A DNA stretch of 64,000 bases from Oegoconia quadripuncta (lineage: Eukaryota; Arthropoda; Insecta; Lepidoptera; Autostichidae), in contig OX438744.1 of NCBI GenBank assembly GCA_949316235.1, positions 37,382,778 through 37,446,777 on the forward strand. Direction: 5' to 3'. The notes under the pieces are model-generated. The model was not told where the DNA came from and made no database searches. It worked only from the letters and a program-made list of their open reading frames with translations. Shown piece after piece: positions 1-11,333 of the stretch; positions within the stretch are counted from its first letter, which is position 1, and each line of letters begins with the position of its first letter. Both the position numbers and the translations under genes were made by a program.

Positions 1-229
1 GCATACTCAAGCAGTACTCACTTGAGAGGTGCGCGTATTAATAAACGAAACTCAAGAATGTCATTCATTCATCGCTGAGGCGAATACTTGAGAAGTGATC
101 TCAGCTGAGTAGACCTCAATATTGGTTTATAAATTAGCACTGAACTTGAGATAGCGTCAACTTCATAAGACGCATCTCAGGTGATACGGTCTCAAGACTT
201 GTATTGAAATTGGTTTATTCATACGAGCC
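1..229. mobile_element. MITE family G, copy 1 (PIF/Harbinger-like), cut by window edge
   Basis: Right part of a short DNA element. It matches 38990-39226 closely and ends in the inverted terminal motif GGTTTATTCATACGAGCC followed by TTA (230-232), the 3-bp target type of PIF/Harbinger elements. The inside is rich in CTCAAG/CTTGAG half-palindromes. The left end lies outside the window. No coding capacity, so it would depend on a transposase supplied elsewhere. Confidence 0.7.
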
Positions 230-1741
230 TTAGAAACGACATAATAGCAAAACTTCTCGGATTGAGCTTGGCTCGAACCGCCTCTGTCCCGAGTTAAGAG
301 GGTTTATTCAGGTCAGTGGCGCCCTCATTAGATAAATTAGGATTTCAGTTTAGAACAGTACAGTAGGTACAGTATATATCAATAATATCGCTTTAATTAT
401 CGAGAAGCCTGAAAGCTAATTATAATAATACATAAATAGCTTAAAATTACGGTTGATTTCGATAATTTCAAATTATTGTTAAAGTTTTTATATAATCATG
501 AATTCTGAAATTTAACCCCAATCAAAGCTATTTAGGTATTATTTCTAATTAGCATTTAGGTTTCTTGAGTGCAGGCCAAAGCGATATTTGTGGATTCTGT
601 ATTTTAAAAGAAGTCTTTTATCCTATGAGGGCAACGCTGGATGCAATAAAATTCAGGTTCCGATTATGACAAAAGAGAACCTGTATGACCTACAAGATAT
701 TTTTAGATATGTGTAAGTAAATGTCCACATAATTTTATTTTTATTTTTTTATTTATAAAAACATTGACTGTTTTAGAAGAGACGATACCTATCTCTTCAT
801 ACTCATCTCTATGGGATGCTGATGATTGTCTGACATAATGCATTGGGTCAACATTATGTAGTATAAGCTGTGCTCTGACGTATATAATGTAAACCCTTTT
901 CAAAATAGGTCGTTATAAAACTCATCAAATCAACCTAGTGTTTAAAATAAGCAATATTTTTCTTTATAATATTTTTATTCACTCAGCATTCTATTAAGTA
1001 ACAAGGTTGTGCGCATGCGCGGGCAGGTGGCGCGCGCGCCGCTTCTCCCGCAATTAAAACTTGTCACGGGAATGACCATGGTCATTACATTTGGGGCCAG
1101 GAAAAGGGTGAATTAGAGGCACATGCGATTTGTGTCACTATAGTCACATATAAAACTTTATCTATAATATCATTTTAGAAATAAACTAATCTTTGAAGAT
1201 GAATCTAAGATTATAAAGTTATCCCAGTCAAATGACGTCACTTTAAAGACGATATCCGTGTAAAATAATCATAATTAAAAAAAATAAACAGAACAGTGAA
1301 AACTGTTTTCACAAAATCTTAGTAATTGAGCTTAACATGACAAAAAATTAATTAAGGAAAAAACGCAAGTTGGACGATATTTTGGATAGAAATCTAATTA
1401 TTTTGTTTCCAACCTCACGAAAATGTAATATGAAATGTCTTTTTACATAAAACTACTATAAAATCACTCATTCTCCTTTTAAGCCCAGTAATATTTTCAT
1501 CTTTTGCTGTCATTTAATCTATTGCAACAATAGCTCACAGCAACCTTGGTCTTCTGTTTTTATGTATCTTAAATTAGTTAATAAATTTTTCCGATCGACA
1601 TTTGTCATTGGATATTTTTATACTCTGACTTTAGTTTCGTAAAAGATTACAACGCATAAATAGGTCTTAAAAGCCACTTAAATTGTATTCCATTATAAAC
1701 ACGAAATATGAATCTGTTATCAAATGAATTGAGTCATTCAC
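230..1741. other. AT-rich stretch, no gene recognised
   Basis: No coding signal or known repeat recognised. A GC patch with alternating purine-pyrimidine (GCGCATGCGC and GCGCGCGCGCC, about 1011-1045) stands out, and a TGACGTCA palindrome lies at 1233-1240. Confidence 0.5.
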
Positions 1742-1925
1742 GTAACGTTTCGATCTTTATCCCAAATGTGGTGGAGAGTAGTCCGCTTACGCTTGTATAT
1801 TTTTAATATTAAAAGTTCAATGCAAGACAGAGAGTGACTTCATCTCCGTTTAAACGTGCAAGTGCATATGACTTCGGTGTAGTCCTTTATCCGCCTTTTA
1901 CGATACCCACGTGATGAGATAGGTG
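1742..1925 (-). mobile_element. Family E interspersed repeat, diverged copy
   Basis: On the minus strand it reads like the copies at 4789-4945 and 60460-60695: the tail with ATCCCAAATGNGGT on one side and the CTTTTACGATACCCACG motif on the other. The middle is strongly diverged, so this is an old copy. Non-coding. Confidence 0.6.
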
Positions 1926-1994
1926 TATAATAGAATTTACTTGTGAGAACCTGATAAGTCTACGCGGAGGCACAAGCGTTTGTTTCTGGATTAC

Positions 1995-2725
1995 TAATTT
2001 TTCGGCAAAAAACGTTTCCCAAAGTATCACATGCCAAAGTATGTTTCCCAAATTTTCATTTGGCAACTTTTCGCAATTTTACAGTTAGCAATACTATTTT
2101 CGCCAATTTATTGTTTAACAAATAATTACATGGCAATGTTTCATTTTACCAAGTATTATGTTGTCAAATATGGTTTGGCATAACATGCTCTTCTCAAAAT
2201 TATATTATTATTATACAAATCAATGCCGGCGCTTCGACGGCCGCTGCCGCGGCACGCTCGGCTCGCGCTCTGTTGGGGTCACAGTTCTAACCTAACCCAC
2301 TTTTATAGCAGTTCTAATCTAGCCTACGTAACATTGTACTTAACTATTGTACTTAACTATTATACTTAACTATTGTACTTACCTGTTTATTCTGATTGTG
2401 TGAAATGACAATTTAATGGGTAATAATTATAATAATAATGATTTATATCAGACTTTTCATATTTTTACAATTTATCCACCCATATTAAAATGAAAATTTG
2501 TACGAACTTATTTTTGGAATGTATTTTTTTATAAAATAAAGCATTTGTTTAATGTAATCTGATTTAATAAAACTTGAGCAAGTAAAAAGTTGCCAAATTA
2601 ATATTTGAGCAAGTGATCAAAATGCGTAATAAAAATTTGCTAAAGATCTTTTGGAAAATGAAACTAGTGCGATAAGTTTTTTGGGAAGTAAAATTTGAGG
2701 AAAAATATTGTGCCAAACGGAAAGA
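1995..2725. repeat. Inverted arrays of 15-bp-phased xxCAA motifs around a CpG-rich core
   Basis: Left arm: fourteen CAA cores (one is CAT) begin at 2006, 2020, 2035, 2049, 2064, 2074, 2089, 2104, 2119, 2134, 2150, 2165, 2179 and 2195, almost all 14-16 bp apart, usually after T-runs and two variable bases; the spacer sequence is not conserved. Right arm: the complement TTG (or one-base variants) ends at 2576, 2592, 2607, 2624, 2639, 2653, 2669, 2683, 2697 and 2710, with weaker in-phase hits back to 2500. Between the arms lies a CpG-dense core (2223-2280) with CCGGCG and CCGCGG, then a direct repeat of CAGTTCTAAYCTARCC (about 2281 and 2310). I do not recognise a named element. A DNA transposon with subterminal protein-binding arrays is one reading; function is unknown. 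Confidence 0.7.
2333..2384 (+). repeat. 13-bp tandem repeat, four copies
   Basis: Unit ATTGTACTTAACT repeated four times with one substitution in copy 3 and one in copy 4. It sits just right of the CpG-rich core of the inverted-array element. Confidence 0.9.
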
Positions 2726-3056
2726 TACCTTCGTTTCTACATCTCTCGCTCTTTTTGCGGCCCCACAACACATGCAAACGTTAGACCAGGCATGCAATTT
2801 TGCATTTTTAAATTAATCTTCGTTTATGACCGTTAAACAGTTTGACGCTTATCAGAGGCTTTGTTGTTAATTTACAACACTGCTCACTGAAGTACGCTTT
2901 AATATAATACAGTGTTTTGACGTCAGGCCTCGATAAATATGGCTAGTGAGAAAATGATTCAGTTTTATGTCGTGTTTACGACTGTAATATATTGTTTAAT
3001 AGATACCAACCTATTTAATTTCTTTATTTCTAGATAATCATGAGAATGTAGGGAAT
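2726..3056. other. Unassigned spacer
   Basis: Nothing recognised between the periodic inverted-array element and SINE A copy 1. Confidence 0.4.
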
Positions 3057-3237
3057 AACCGCCTTCGTGGCTCAATGTAAACAACATGGGTTTAAGAATC
3101 AGAGGGTCGTGGGTCCAATCCCAGCGGGGTCCATGTTTAGTACCTACTCGGTTTGGTTGGTTGTAGGGTATTTAAAATGTTCGCCTACAGCTATAGCTAC
3201 CACCGTCTTATCTAAGTCTGCCGCCAAACAGCAATGA
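3057..3237 (+). mobile_element. SINE A copy (tRNA-derived head)
   Basis: Starts with the head AACCGCCTTCGTGGCTCAATG (A-box region) and has a mutated B box, GGTCCAATCCC instead of GGTTCGATCCC. The conserved body with CTACCACCGTCTTATCTAAG and CTGCCGCCAAACAGCAATG follows, then similarity stops, so the 3' third is missing. The damaged B box predicts that Pol III would not transcribe it. Confidence 0.8.
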
Positions 3238-4678
3238 GGTCACGCGGTAACCCGTAAACCTCACGAATTTCACGTAAAAAAAAATTGTAATAAGTTTAAA
3301 TAATAGTACGTTTAAAAACAAGCTGTTAATACTCCATCGTGATTATCACATATTATACTAGTACAAAGACGAGTAACATAAGCACATCAAGGAGTTCCAC
3401 TGGCAATCTTCTGGCTCCATCTTCAGACCGTCGTCATCATGTGTAATGGAAAGTGCTCCTGGCTACAAAGCAAACTAGCCCAAATTTGACTTTTTTGCTA
3501 TTTGCCATCAGGGAGTTCTAGTCCCTACATCCCGACTCTACCATCAGATCTGCTTGATGGTACCATAATATTGCATAAATGTGGCAAATTTCAGCTGAAT
3601 TAGATACCAGCACGTGGTTGAAAAATGGTTTGCGAATTTTGAAACGGACAACTTACCTACTTCATTGCAAGCTAAATAAAAGCTTGTACAATTGCCTTAT
3701 AATCACAAAGTACGTGTAGCGACTATTTTGTGATGCCACCTACAAAACCACGGACTGGGAATCGAAACCGAAATCTCCATTTTGCGAGCCTTATGTTCAT
3801 AAATTGAGGCACAGAGGCGATTGTATATATGGAGACGTAACCATTTCAGTTGTCAATAAAATAAATAATATTTTCAGTTACCTTTTGTTGCGACAAATTC
3901 AAAGCCAATGCCCAGACAGACTTGAAATCTAAATAACAGATATGCTAACTACAATCGTGACTAAACACTTGTTTATTTTTACGACTTCGATTATAATATT
4001 CGATTAGAATAGAGATCGATTTCGAATTTTGACGGCGGACAAGGTTTCATTAGTTACCTGTGGTTTTTATTGAAGTGTCATTACCTAGAAATTTTTGAAT
4101 TTAATTCTGGGTTTTCCTGAACTAGCGGTTTGAAAATGTTGAGTTCTTTTTTTAATTGACTGGCTTTTTGGCGGGATCTCGGCGAGTGAAGTTGCATTTT
4201 TCTTTATAGTTCTTGTAATTTGTGCATTCTAACTTTTGAAGCTTAATAATGGCAGAGTATTGTGCAGCAAACGTTAGTGTTGGTGTACAAGTGAAAGGAA
4301 GTGTAAATTAAAGTCCGTAACGGAACTTTGGGGTTCCCACAAGAAGCCGCCAAAATCTTTTGTGAAGCATTCTGCCACTTTACTGAAGAATGACTTGACT
4401 GTGACTAGACTCTGTATATGCCAAGTATACGACGAATTACTTGTTTTGACTGAGACTGACTTATAAACTGAAGAAATAAGAGAAATAAAAATTTTCACTC
4501 GAAACTGGCAGTAATGCCCATCGACAGTGAGGTTGACTGGTTGCCATCCTCAAAAATAAGAAAAAGAAGAAGAAGAAGAGAGGGTTAGGTTTTGCGCCTG
4601 AATCTACATATAGATATATGTGTGTGGGATTCTTTATTCCCTTGTAACACTCAAATGTCTGGAAGGATTTTAATCCCA
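3238..4678. other. Unassigned, one GAA microsatellite
   Basis: No coding stretch recognised. A purine-rich (GAA)n run lies at about 4559-4580. The small open frames here contain homopolymer runs and have no family resemblance. Confidence 0.4.
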
Positions 4679-4745
4679 ATTAATAATCCCAACTAATATT
4701 ATAAATCCCAACTATACAATAATATTATAAATGCGTAAGTATGTG
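4679..4745 (+). mobile_element. RTE-type tail fragment (5' part)
   Basis: Contains the AACTAATATTATAAAT and TATTATAAATGCG motifs that begin the longer copies at 7815 and 50356, twice in close succession, then runs into a short TGTGTG tract. Only the first few dozen bases are present. Confidence 0.55.
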
Positions 4746-4788
4746 TGTGTGTATGTACACGTTTGTTAACATAAAATAAACGATAAAT

Positions 4789-4945
4789 AGACATCCACGG
4801 TTCACCTTATAAAATTACAGAAATGCACACGTGACAGGGGGTGAGCCCATCGCCATTGAAACGTGCAGATCTATAGATGTTTTTCGATGGAAAGTCCCTT
4901 AGTCGCCTTTTACGATACCCACGGGAAGAGACGGGTTGGTAACAA
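4789..4945 (-). mobile_element. Family E interspersed repeat
   Basis: Minus-strand copy carrying the three landmarks of the family: GTCTCTTCCCGTGGGTATCG, GGCGATGGGCTCACC and AAGGTGAACCGTGGATGTC. It lacks the distal ATCCCAAATG tail. No open frame; probably a SINE or the 3' end of a non-LTR element. Confidence 0.75.
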
Positions 4946-5600
4946 TAAAAAAAATGGCAAACTAAACCACCTATAATTAATTTTATTTTTTATTTATTCA
5001 TTTATTTTCATTTATTCATTCTTCTTAACCGTCTCAGTATATATATTTACAATTTATATTTTCAATGAAGGACTTGTATTCACTGAAGCGATAAATTCCC
5101 TGTCAAAATTACATTTGAAAACTCACGTATGCTGTCTTAGAGACCATAATACGGTAAGGGTCTCTCCGACCAAAATAGGGTTATACTTAAGCTGCCGCAA
5201 ACCGCGACGTTTCTTGCAATAATGTTTTGCAAATGGAGTTCCTGCATGATCTTCTTATTTTGTTAGGAAAAGTTACTAATTTTTTTTTTGTTAATATATC
5301 ATTGTGGTATGTAGTCTTCAGTATTATGTATGAGAATTATATTGGTGCCCTATTGGTGCCACATTGGTGCGCATCTTATCGAGGCGCACGGAAGTGCGCC
5401 AGTCAAGTTCTCACAAAATAAAATGGCCGTTTTACGCCATGCAATAATTTGCACTTTTTCTCACTAACTATTTGACATGCTGGCAAAATTAACTTAGCAA
5501 GTTTTAACACACCAGTCAAAATTACGTGAGCAGATGAATATTATAAAAAAATACATATAACCGTTTTTTACCGTAAGGAAACAAAATGGGCATGTTGCAT
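4946..5600. other. Unassigned
   Basis: AT-rich, with a short imperfect tandem of TTGGTGCC(A/C) at about 5341-5372. Nothing else recognised. Confidence 0.4.
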
Positions 5601-5602
5601 TC

Positions 5603-5650
5603 TAGTTTGGGACTAGATGATTGGTGTAAGTGCCCCAAATGTTTATTTTT
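5603..5650 (+). mobile_element. SINE B tail fragment
   Basis: The stretch TAGTTTGGGACTAGATGATT followed by GGTGTAAGTGCCCCAAAT is the 3' end of SINE B (compare 14890-14930). The tRNA-like head is absent. Confidence 0.7.
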
Positions 5651-5699
5651 TTTAAATTTTTTTTTTATATATTAGATTAAACTCTATAGGTTCCTGTCA

Positions 5700-5795
5700 C
5701 GTGAGCTTGGAACACCCCACTTTGGGATATCTCTGACCACACCAATTGAGACAAACATCGTGACATTAATGTAATATGTGTTGTGTGTGTACATG
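5700..5795 (+). mobile_element. Family E tail fragment
   Basis: Matches the distal end of family E (compare 46870-46920): TATCTCTGACCAC, a decayed ATTTGGGATAAAGG segment and ATTAATGTAATATGTG. Directly follows a SINE B tail. Confidence 0.5.
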
Positions 5796-7814
5796 CATTT
5801 TAACAAAATCTCACCTCAACTTTGCCGTATTCCACTTCAGCTTAGTGTTACATATAGCCAGATATTTGCATGTATATCTACATTTAAAGCCACGTTCGTC
5901 TTGGAACCATTTCTCCTAAACCGCTAAGCAGCTTGCGGTCGGGCTCCTGTTTAGAAAGTCAGACAAACATGCAGTGTCTGGAAAACCACACGTTCAACCT
6001 GAGCATGTATAATAGGAATAAACGAAAGATTTAAAAGGAACAAACAATGCGCCTGATGGTTGGATATTAATATTCACTACCATAGTATACAGATAATTGC
6101 ATTTTTGGTGAAGATATTGGATATTCTTCAGAAATATAGCATTAAAGTATTAATAGCCTTACCTATAGATTATTTATTTAGTATCCGCCAATTTAATGAC
6201 GCGGCCAAATATCCAGTCTACTGTCCGCTTCGCGGGGTTACATTTCTGTTCTGCGCGCACGATACCTTTATTAATCAAAACCTTCATATCTGGTAAACTA
6301 CAACAGCTATAGCGAAAAAAAAAATATGTCAGTGTAGGTGAAGAATTACAAATTAAAACCATATAAAAGTGAATACAGAAAATATTATTCTAGAGTACTA
6401 AAAACTGCGTTTATCATTAGATACCGGTAAAAAACCATGAAAATTTTTATTTAGGCATACTCGAAATATTGCTTCAAACTGTAATAATTATGCATAACCG
6501 TAAAGTACTAATCCTCACGATCATTTTGATATATAATTAAGCCCGGAAATATGTGAAAACATTATAATTACTTACGACATAAAATTGGAACCCAGATAAC
6601 TGACTGACGGATCTAACTTTGATATTTTTTTTGTCTATGAGAACAACCGATACTGCCCTCTGCCGTAAGATAATTTATTAGTGATCACACAGAATATTTT
6701 TTTCCCCAAACAATTTCAACTACCGATAATAGAAGGAATTGTTTCGAACCACGATAGTAACCACGGACAGTAGACTGGTCTTTTTTATTGGTTACATGTG
6801 TAACCACGGAAGGTTGAGTGGATATAATTTACTTACTTTCTTAATTCCCGTATAATAATAATAATAACTAGTTGTTATAAAGAATGTATGAAATTGTGGT
6901 TATTAGGTACGGATTAGGCAAAGATTTGGGCAAATTACTTTTTTGCTTAAAGTTAGTCTTAAAGTGTAGAACAAAGTCCTATCATTGAACAAATTGTTTT
7001 AAGATTGACAATTGTGCTATGATTAACAAATATGTGAATGTTTTAAAAAATTTTTGCATTTTTTTTTAATAACAACGCTGTATCTAATGCTTTTTTAAAA
7101 TTTTGTTACTACTCAGCTTTTCTAACATTGCTTATTCATTTTGAATCATTAGTCCACGTATGTCATTACGAATAGTCAAAAATTTATTCACAAACTATCA
7201 CTAAGATGCCAAATTAAATTCCAAGCATGCACCAAATCTTTTATTGCAAAAAATCTTAGGGTGCATGCAGGTTAAACACAAATTCTGAATGACAATGGTT
7301 TTTGTACTCTAATAGGCGCTGCGGTGCAAAGACCTTTGTAAATGTGCCCTAAGGAAGATAATCCGTCATTCATTACATTAGGATAGTGATGTCAAAGATC
7401 TTATCGATAATAGGATGTTATTTGTTAGTGAAAATTTTTGAGTATTATATTATTATTATCCTCGTAGCCTAATGTGTCTTTTTCAGAATGGCTTGCGATA
7501 AACATTTATTTATTTATAAAGAAATAATATTTGTAAAACTACTTAATGCAAATTAATAATGTTTATAAATAAAAAATGGTTGCAGCATGGTGCCCAGAAA
7601 TCAGGCGGGGTTCCCTCTTTGAATGGCGAGTTTGACACTGGCAATAACACCCAGCTGACTGCTCTTTGATTACCAGATACTTTCACTAAATAATTACCAG
7701 TAATTATACCTCCAGGATGTATTCAACAATAATAAAGTACACATTCATGGCCTTCAAAAATTTAACACTGCAAAGAATTTAATCAATTCTCTGTCCAAAT
7801 TTGATTTGTTAAAC
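5796..7814. other. Unassigned, about 2 kb
   Basis: No gene or repeat family recognised. A hairpin of GCATGCACC (7225-7233) and GGTGCATGC (7260-7268) is visible. CAA motifs around 6919-7027 superficially resemble the 1995-2725 arrays but are not evenly spaced. Confidence 0.4.
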
Positions 7815-8005
7815 CTAACTAATATTACAAATGCGAAAGTTTGGATGTTTGTTTGTTGCTCAATCAGGGCGAAACAGATGAACGGAATTGGATGAAATTT
7901 GGTATATAGGTAGAACATACCCTGGAAAAAAATCCTACGTGGAAAAAAATCCTATGTAACACATAGGATATTATAAAAGCCGCGGACGGAAAGCTAGTAC
8001 AGATT
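7815..8005 (+). mobile_element. RTE-type LINE/SINE tail
   Basis: Starts CTAACTAATATTACAAATGC and ends GCCGCGGACGGAAAGCTAGT, the hallmark of a very common lepidopteran 3' tail. Inside, a 17-bp unit TGGAAAAAAATCCTACG is duplicated in tandem (7923-7956, one mismatch), so this copy was rearranged after insertion. Non-coding. Confidence 0.8.
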
Positions 8006-8934
8006 AAATAAAAAAAAAAGATAATGATTAAATCGAAATTATTACAGGCTAATTTTATCGACTATCGACAAAAAAGTATCGATATCGCATGCAATAAATC
8101 AACAGTAGATTGATGGTATTATGTCAACATGCACAATCATAATGTATCGTTTTGCATAATAATCCTTTCTTGTCAATTACTGAATAAAACATTACTCTAA
8201 TAAAGCAGATGGTTACGTACATTTGTATGTGAGAATGGATCTAGGAAACTATATCACGTAGCTGTAATTTGTCATTGCAAAGTTCGGTGAAGAAGGATTA
8301 GAAAAATTTGCATTCTCTAGTGTTCTGATTTGGTGAGAACTGGGTATTGATTGATAAGGATTTGGATGAATTTAGTTCTTGGGTGTGAGTTATGATTTCG
8401 AATAGAAGCAATGCATCATCACTTGGCTAACATGGAATATAAGTAATGCTACTGTACTGTAAATAGAGATAGTAAGAAAAGCGAGAATGGCATCTACATT
8501 ATACCACTGGTTGACTGAAGTGTCACTGGTGCTGAGTTCCCGCGCGCGGAGCAAACCCCAGCGTAGAAGAAGCTAATGGCCAGTAGTGGATTTTAACGGC
8601 TGTTGATGTGATACTGAAGTTGCAAAGAAAGCAGCATCAAATATGTTAAAAGTACAAAATATAGTATCGTTCTTTGCATTTCGTTCAGATCCAATGTAAA
8701 TAGTGATAAAATGGAGTACTTAGATAAGTGCGTATTATTGAACGGTTCAGTAAAAGAGAATGAAAGAAGAAAATCGAGAACAATCTTCATAAATACAAAG
8801 TACATGGGTTTTGACGGTGTGGGTACTCAGTAATTGTGGCACCTCCTTCCCTTGTCACCATTGTAAACTATGTTTTGTGCAAATACATAATTCTGATTCA
8901 GATCGATTTGATTAGATTAATTTTTGGCTTTTCA
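8006..8934. other. Unassigned
   Basis: AT-rich; no coding signal or repeat family recognised. A short GC patch (CCGCGCGCGGAG, about 8539) is the only composition outlier. Confidence 0.35.
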
Positions 8935-9115
8935 TATATATTTACTAATTATGACAATATTCAGCTATAAAAATGATCGCCATGAAGTACAATAGATGTC
9001 TAATATAAATATCATTAAATACAATCATGTAAATTCATTAAATAATATAAATGGCATAGAAATAATGAAAAATGTAAGACTAGTTACTTCAGTCATTATT
9101 AATAATGAAATTAAT
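8935..9115 (+). repeat. Unclassified interspersed repeat, copy 1
   Basis: About 180 bp that align with 23105-23300 in the same orientation. Best-conserved blocks are AATAATATAAATG, AATGTAAGACTAGTTAC and CAGTCATTATTAATAATG. No head with Pol III boxes and no inverted ends seen. Confidence 0.6.
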
Positions 9116-10350
9116 ATAAATGCAACTCACATAGCATCATAAAGTCAAATACCTTTGGGAGCAACAAATTACAAGGAAAGGACATAACTGGAGCTTTTTA
9201 TTTTAAAAATTATTTGCCCACAACAAGCGATTTCGTAGAGCTGCCAAATTATCAATTGAACATTTCGCCATTCTGTCTATTCAAAACTTTTAACAAAGCA
9301 ATTCTAAAACTTTCTAACATTTCAGTAGTGATATGCAAAATACTGTCACACATTAGAAAAAAGATCGGAAACGGTAACAAGACGTACTTAACCGCTTCGC
9401 GCCCCCAACAATAGATCAATGCCCAATAATCTTATAATAGCTCCAAGTATCGAAAGGGTTAAAAAGACCCATAACAAAGAGAAGAACGCATTGAAACCAA
9501 TCGAAGGGTTATCAAAGGGTTAAACATTTCTGTTAGAAGGATTAAGAAAGCCGATTTTGATGACGGCTGCGGATCAATAAAACAATATACGGTATCGCAA
9601 AGGTTATAGGTGAAATAACAAAAGTAAAAAAACTGTATCTATATCAGAATATAAGAGTATTACCAGGCTTAAATAAGTTTTAGTAGTTAATATAGCAGAA
9701 TTTTTTAAATCATGAAGTTTGACGACTTCTTTTGATTAAAAAGTGATTATTGATTATGAATGTGTATGAAAAATAAGACAATAAAATCAATAGTTTTGAT
9801 AAATAGCAAGAACTACCAACAATATAAAAGGAACAGGGTAATGCGGTAACATTCATGACACAGAATTTTACACAACAAGAAAAGAAAATCTCAAAACGTA
9901 ACAAAATATTAATACAAGTAACACTTTCATTTTTATTTCAAAACATTCAGAATAGAAACGACAAATAAAATCTTCACAAAATGACGGAAACGAAACCGAC
10001 AATTTAAACGACTCAATCACTGTGAAAACGACGTTTACTGGACTCAACAAAAAACTAGCCAGTTTGAATAAAATCGATCTATAGATCATTATCGGTGCGC
10101 ACGCGTCAACGTCAACTATTGCGTTCGGTAAAAAATCAATAGCACAATCAGCAGTTATGATTTTTGTCGTCATACCCTTCCTTGATGAAATATAATATTT
10201 TTTGATAGGGTTGTTTGCCATTGTTGGTCATGAAGATTGTGTGTCATGTGCCAATTTTGTAAAAGAGCAATTGTGTTATTGTTGCATTCATAACGCCCTT
10301 GTAATTTGATTAGAATTTATAAATTGGCAATAGAAAATTATTATTATTAA
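9116..10350. other. Unassigned
   Basis: A minus-strand open frame of 117 codons (10221-9868) lies here but shows no family resemblance and ends in low-complexity hydrophobic sequence; I do not call it. A palindrome GATCTATAGATC sits near 10077. Confidence 0.35.
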
Positions 10351-10716
10351 TTGGTGCCATGGTCACTGGAATGGACATTGATTTGGGATGCCACATGCGT
10401 CACTTTGGCACATTTTCACATCCCTAAAACCGCCATGAGAGTCAGAGCCGCGGCTGAGCAAGCCCAGCTACTCAACCGCCGCAAATACTCATCGTTACTC
10501 GGTAACCATGAATTTGTGGGGCTTGCTGTGCAGACTATGGGTCCGTGGTCATCGGACATGCAGAAGTTCGTCCACGACTTCTCAACGAGATTGGTTCTGG
10601 CCTCGTGTGACCTACGGGCTGGCGCGTACCTCGCTCAATGTCTTAGTCTAGCTATTCAGCGAGGTAACGCGGCAAGGGTGTTAGGATCCATGCCCCAAAA
10701 AGGTGGGTCTGGATGA
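10351..10716 (+). mobile_element. Retroelement ORF C-terminal fragment (WDATC...DLRAGAYL family)
   Basis: Open for 121 codons. It carries motifs that recur at the end of a widespread insect retroelement ORF: IWDATCVTLAHFHIP, AAAEQAQLLNRRKYSSL, a middle VGLAVQTMGPW block, then CDLRAGAYLAQCLSLAIQRG and NAARVLGSM. Two further fragments of the family lie at 47845-48008 and 50696-51180. The polymerase part is missing, so this is a dead copy. The motif was recognised from memory of annotated insect mobile-element proteins; the clade is not certain. Confidence 0.8.
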
Positions 10717-11206
10717 CGTTTTCGTCCTTTAGTTTAGCTATATTGCTTTGTATAAAAAAAAATATTGTGTACAATAGATTATTTTACCTAAATACATGAA
10801 TTAAAAACTTATTACTAATTTAAATTTGGTCGTAATCATGATGGTGTCGCATGGTTTATATGTACAATTTTATCCTTAGCGACTCATAGTCACACCAAGT
10901 TATCACACCAGTGTTACAAACAGGATTCTTTTTCTTGTTAGTCACACTACTAATTTTTCCACACCATTTATTGTATTTATTCCCTAACTAGTGCTGTCCT
11001 AGCTGTACTACAGTATCTACCAGTACCAGTCAAATTTATGGAATGACTGAAAAAGCTGAAAATTAGAATTTCTATGTGAAACCCTGTAATATTATCATCA
11101 TCATATCAGCCACTAAATGTCTCTGCAGAACATAAACTTCCGGATGAAATCAGTAATATTTGGAAAATATTCTATGTTTTAACTATAATCGAGTAATAAT
11201 AATGTT
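10717..11206. other. Unassigned
   Basis: AT-rich sequence downstream of the retroelement fragment. No polyA tail or target duplication found. Confidence 0.35.
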
Positions 11207-11280
11207 ACGTACACTTAGACCAAATATCAAGTCCCAAACTAGCAAAGCCTGTACTATGAATTCTAGATAAGGACTATTCT
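11207..11280 (-). mobile_element. SINE B tail fragment
   Basis: Minus-strand match to the SINE B 3' end: CTTAGACCAAATATCAAGTC then AGCAAAGCCTGTACTATG, ending at the TAGATAA site. Head absent. Confidence 0.65.
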
Positions 11281-11333
11281 AATTTGCTAAATATTTATTT
11301 AATTGCAGTATTTTAATTATTCCTGGGTGGTTT

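Noticed and set aside
6890..7030. Second copy of the 15-bp-phased CAA array
   Set aside because: CAA motifs start at 6919, 6931, 6972, 6990, 7009 and 7027; the intervals (12, 41, 18, 19, 18) do not keep the 15-bp phase.
9868..10221. 117-codon minus-strand open frame
   Set aside because: No motif, hydrophobic low-complexity end and no splice or promoter context; length is within chance for AT-rich DNA of this size.
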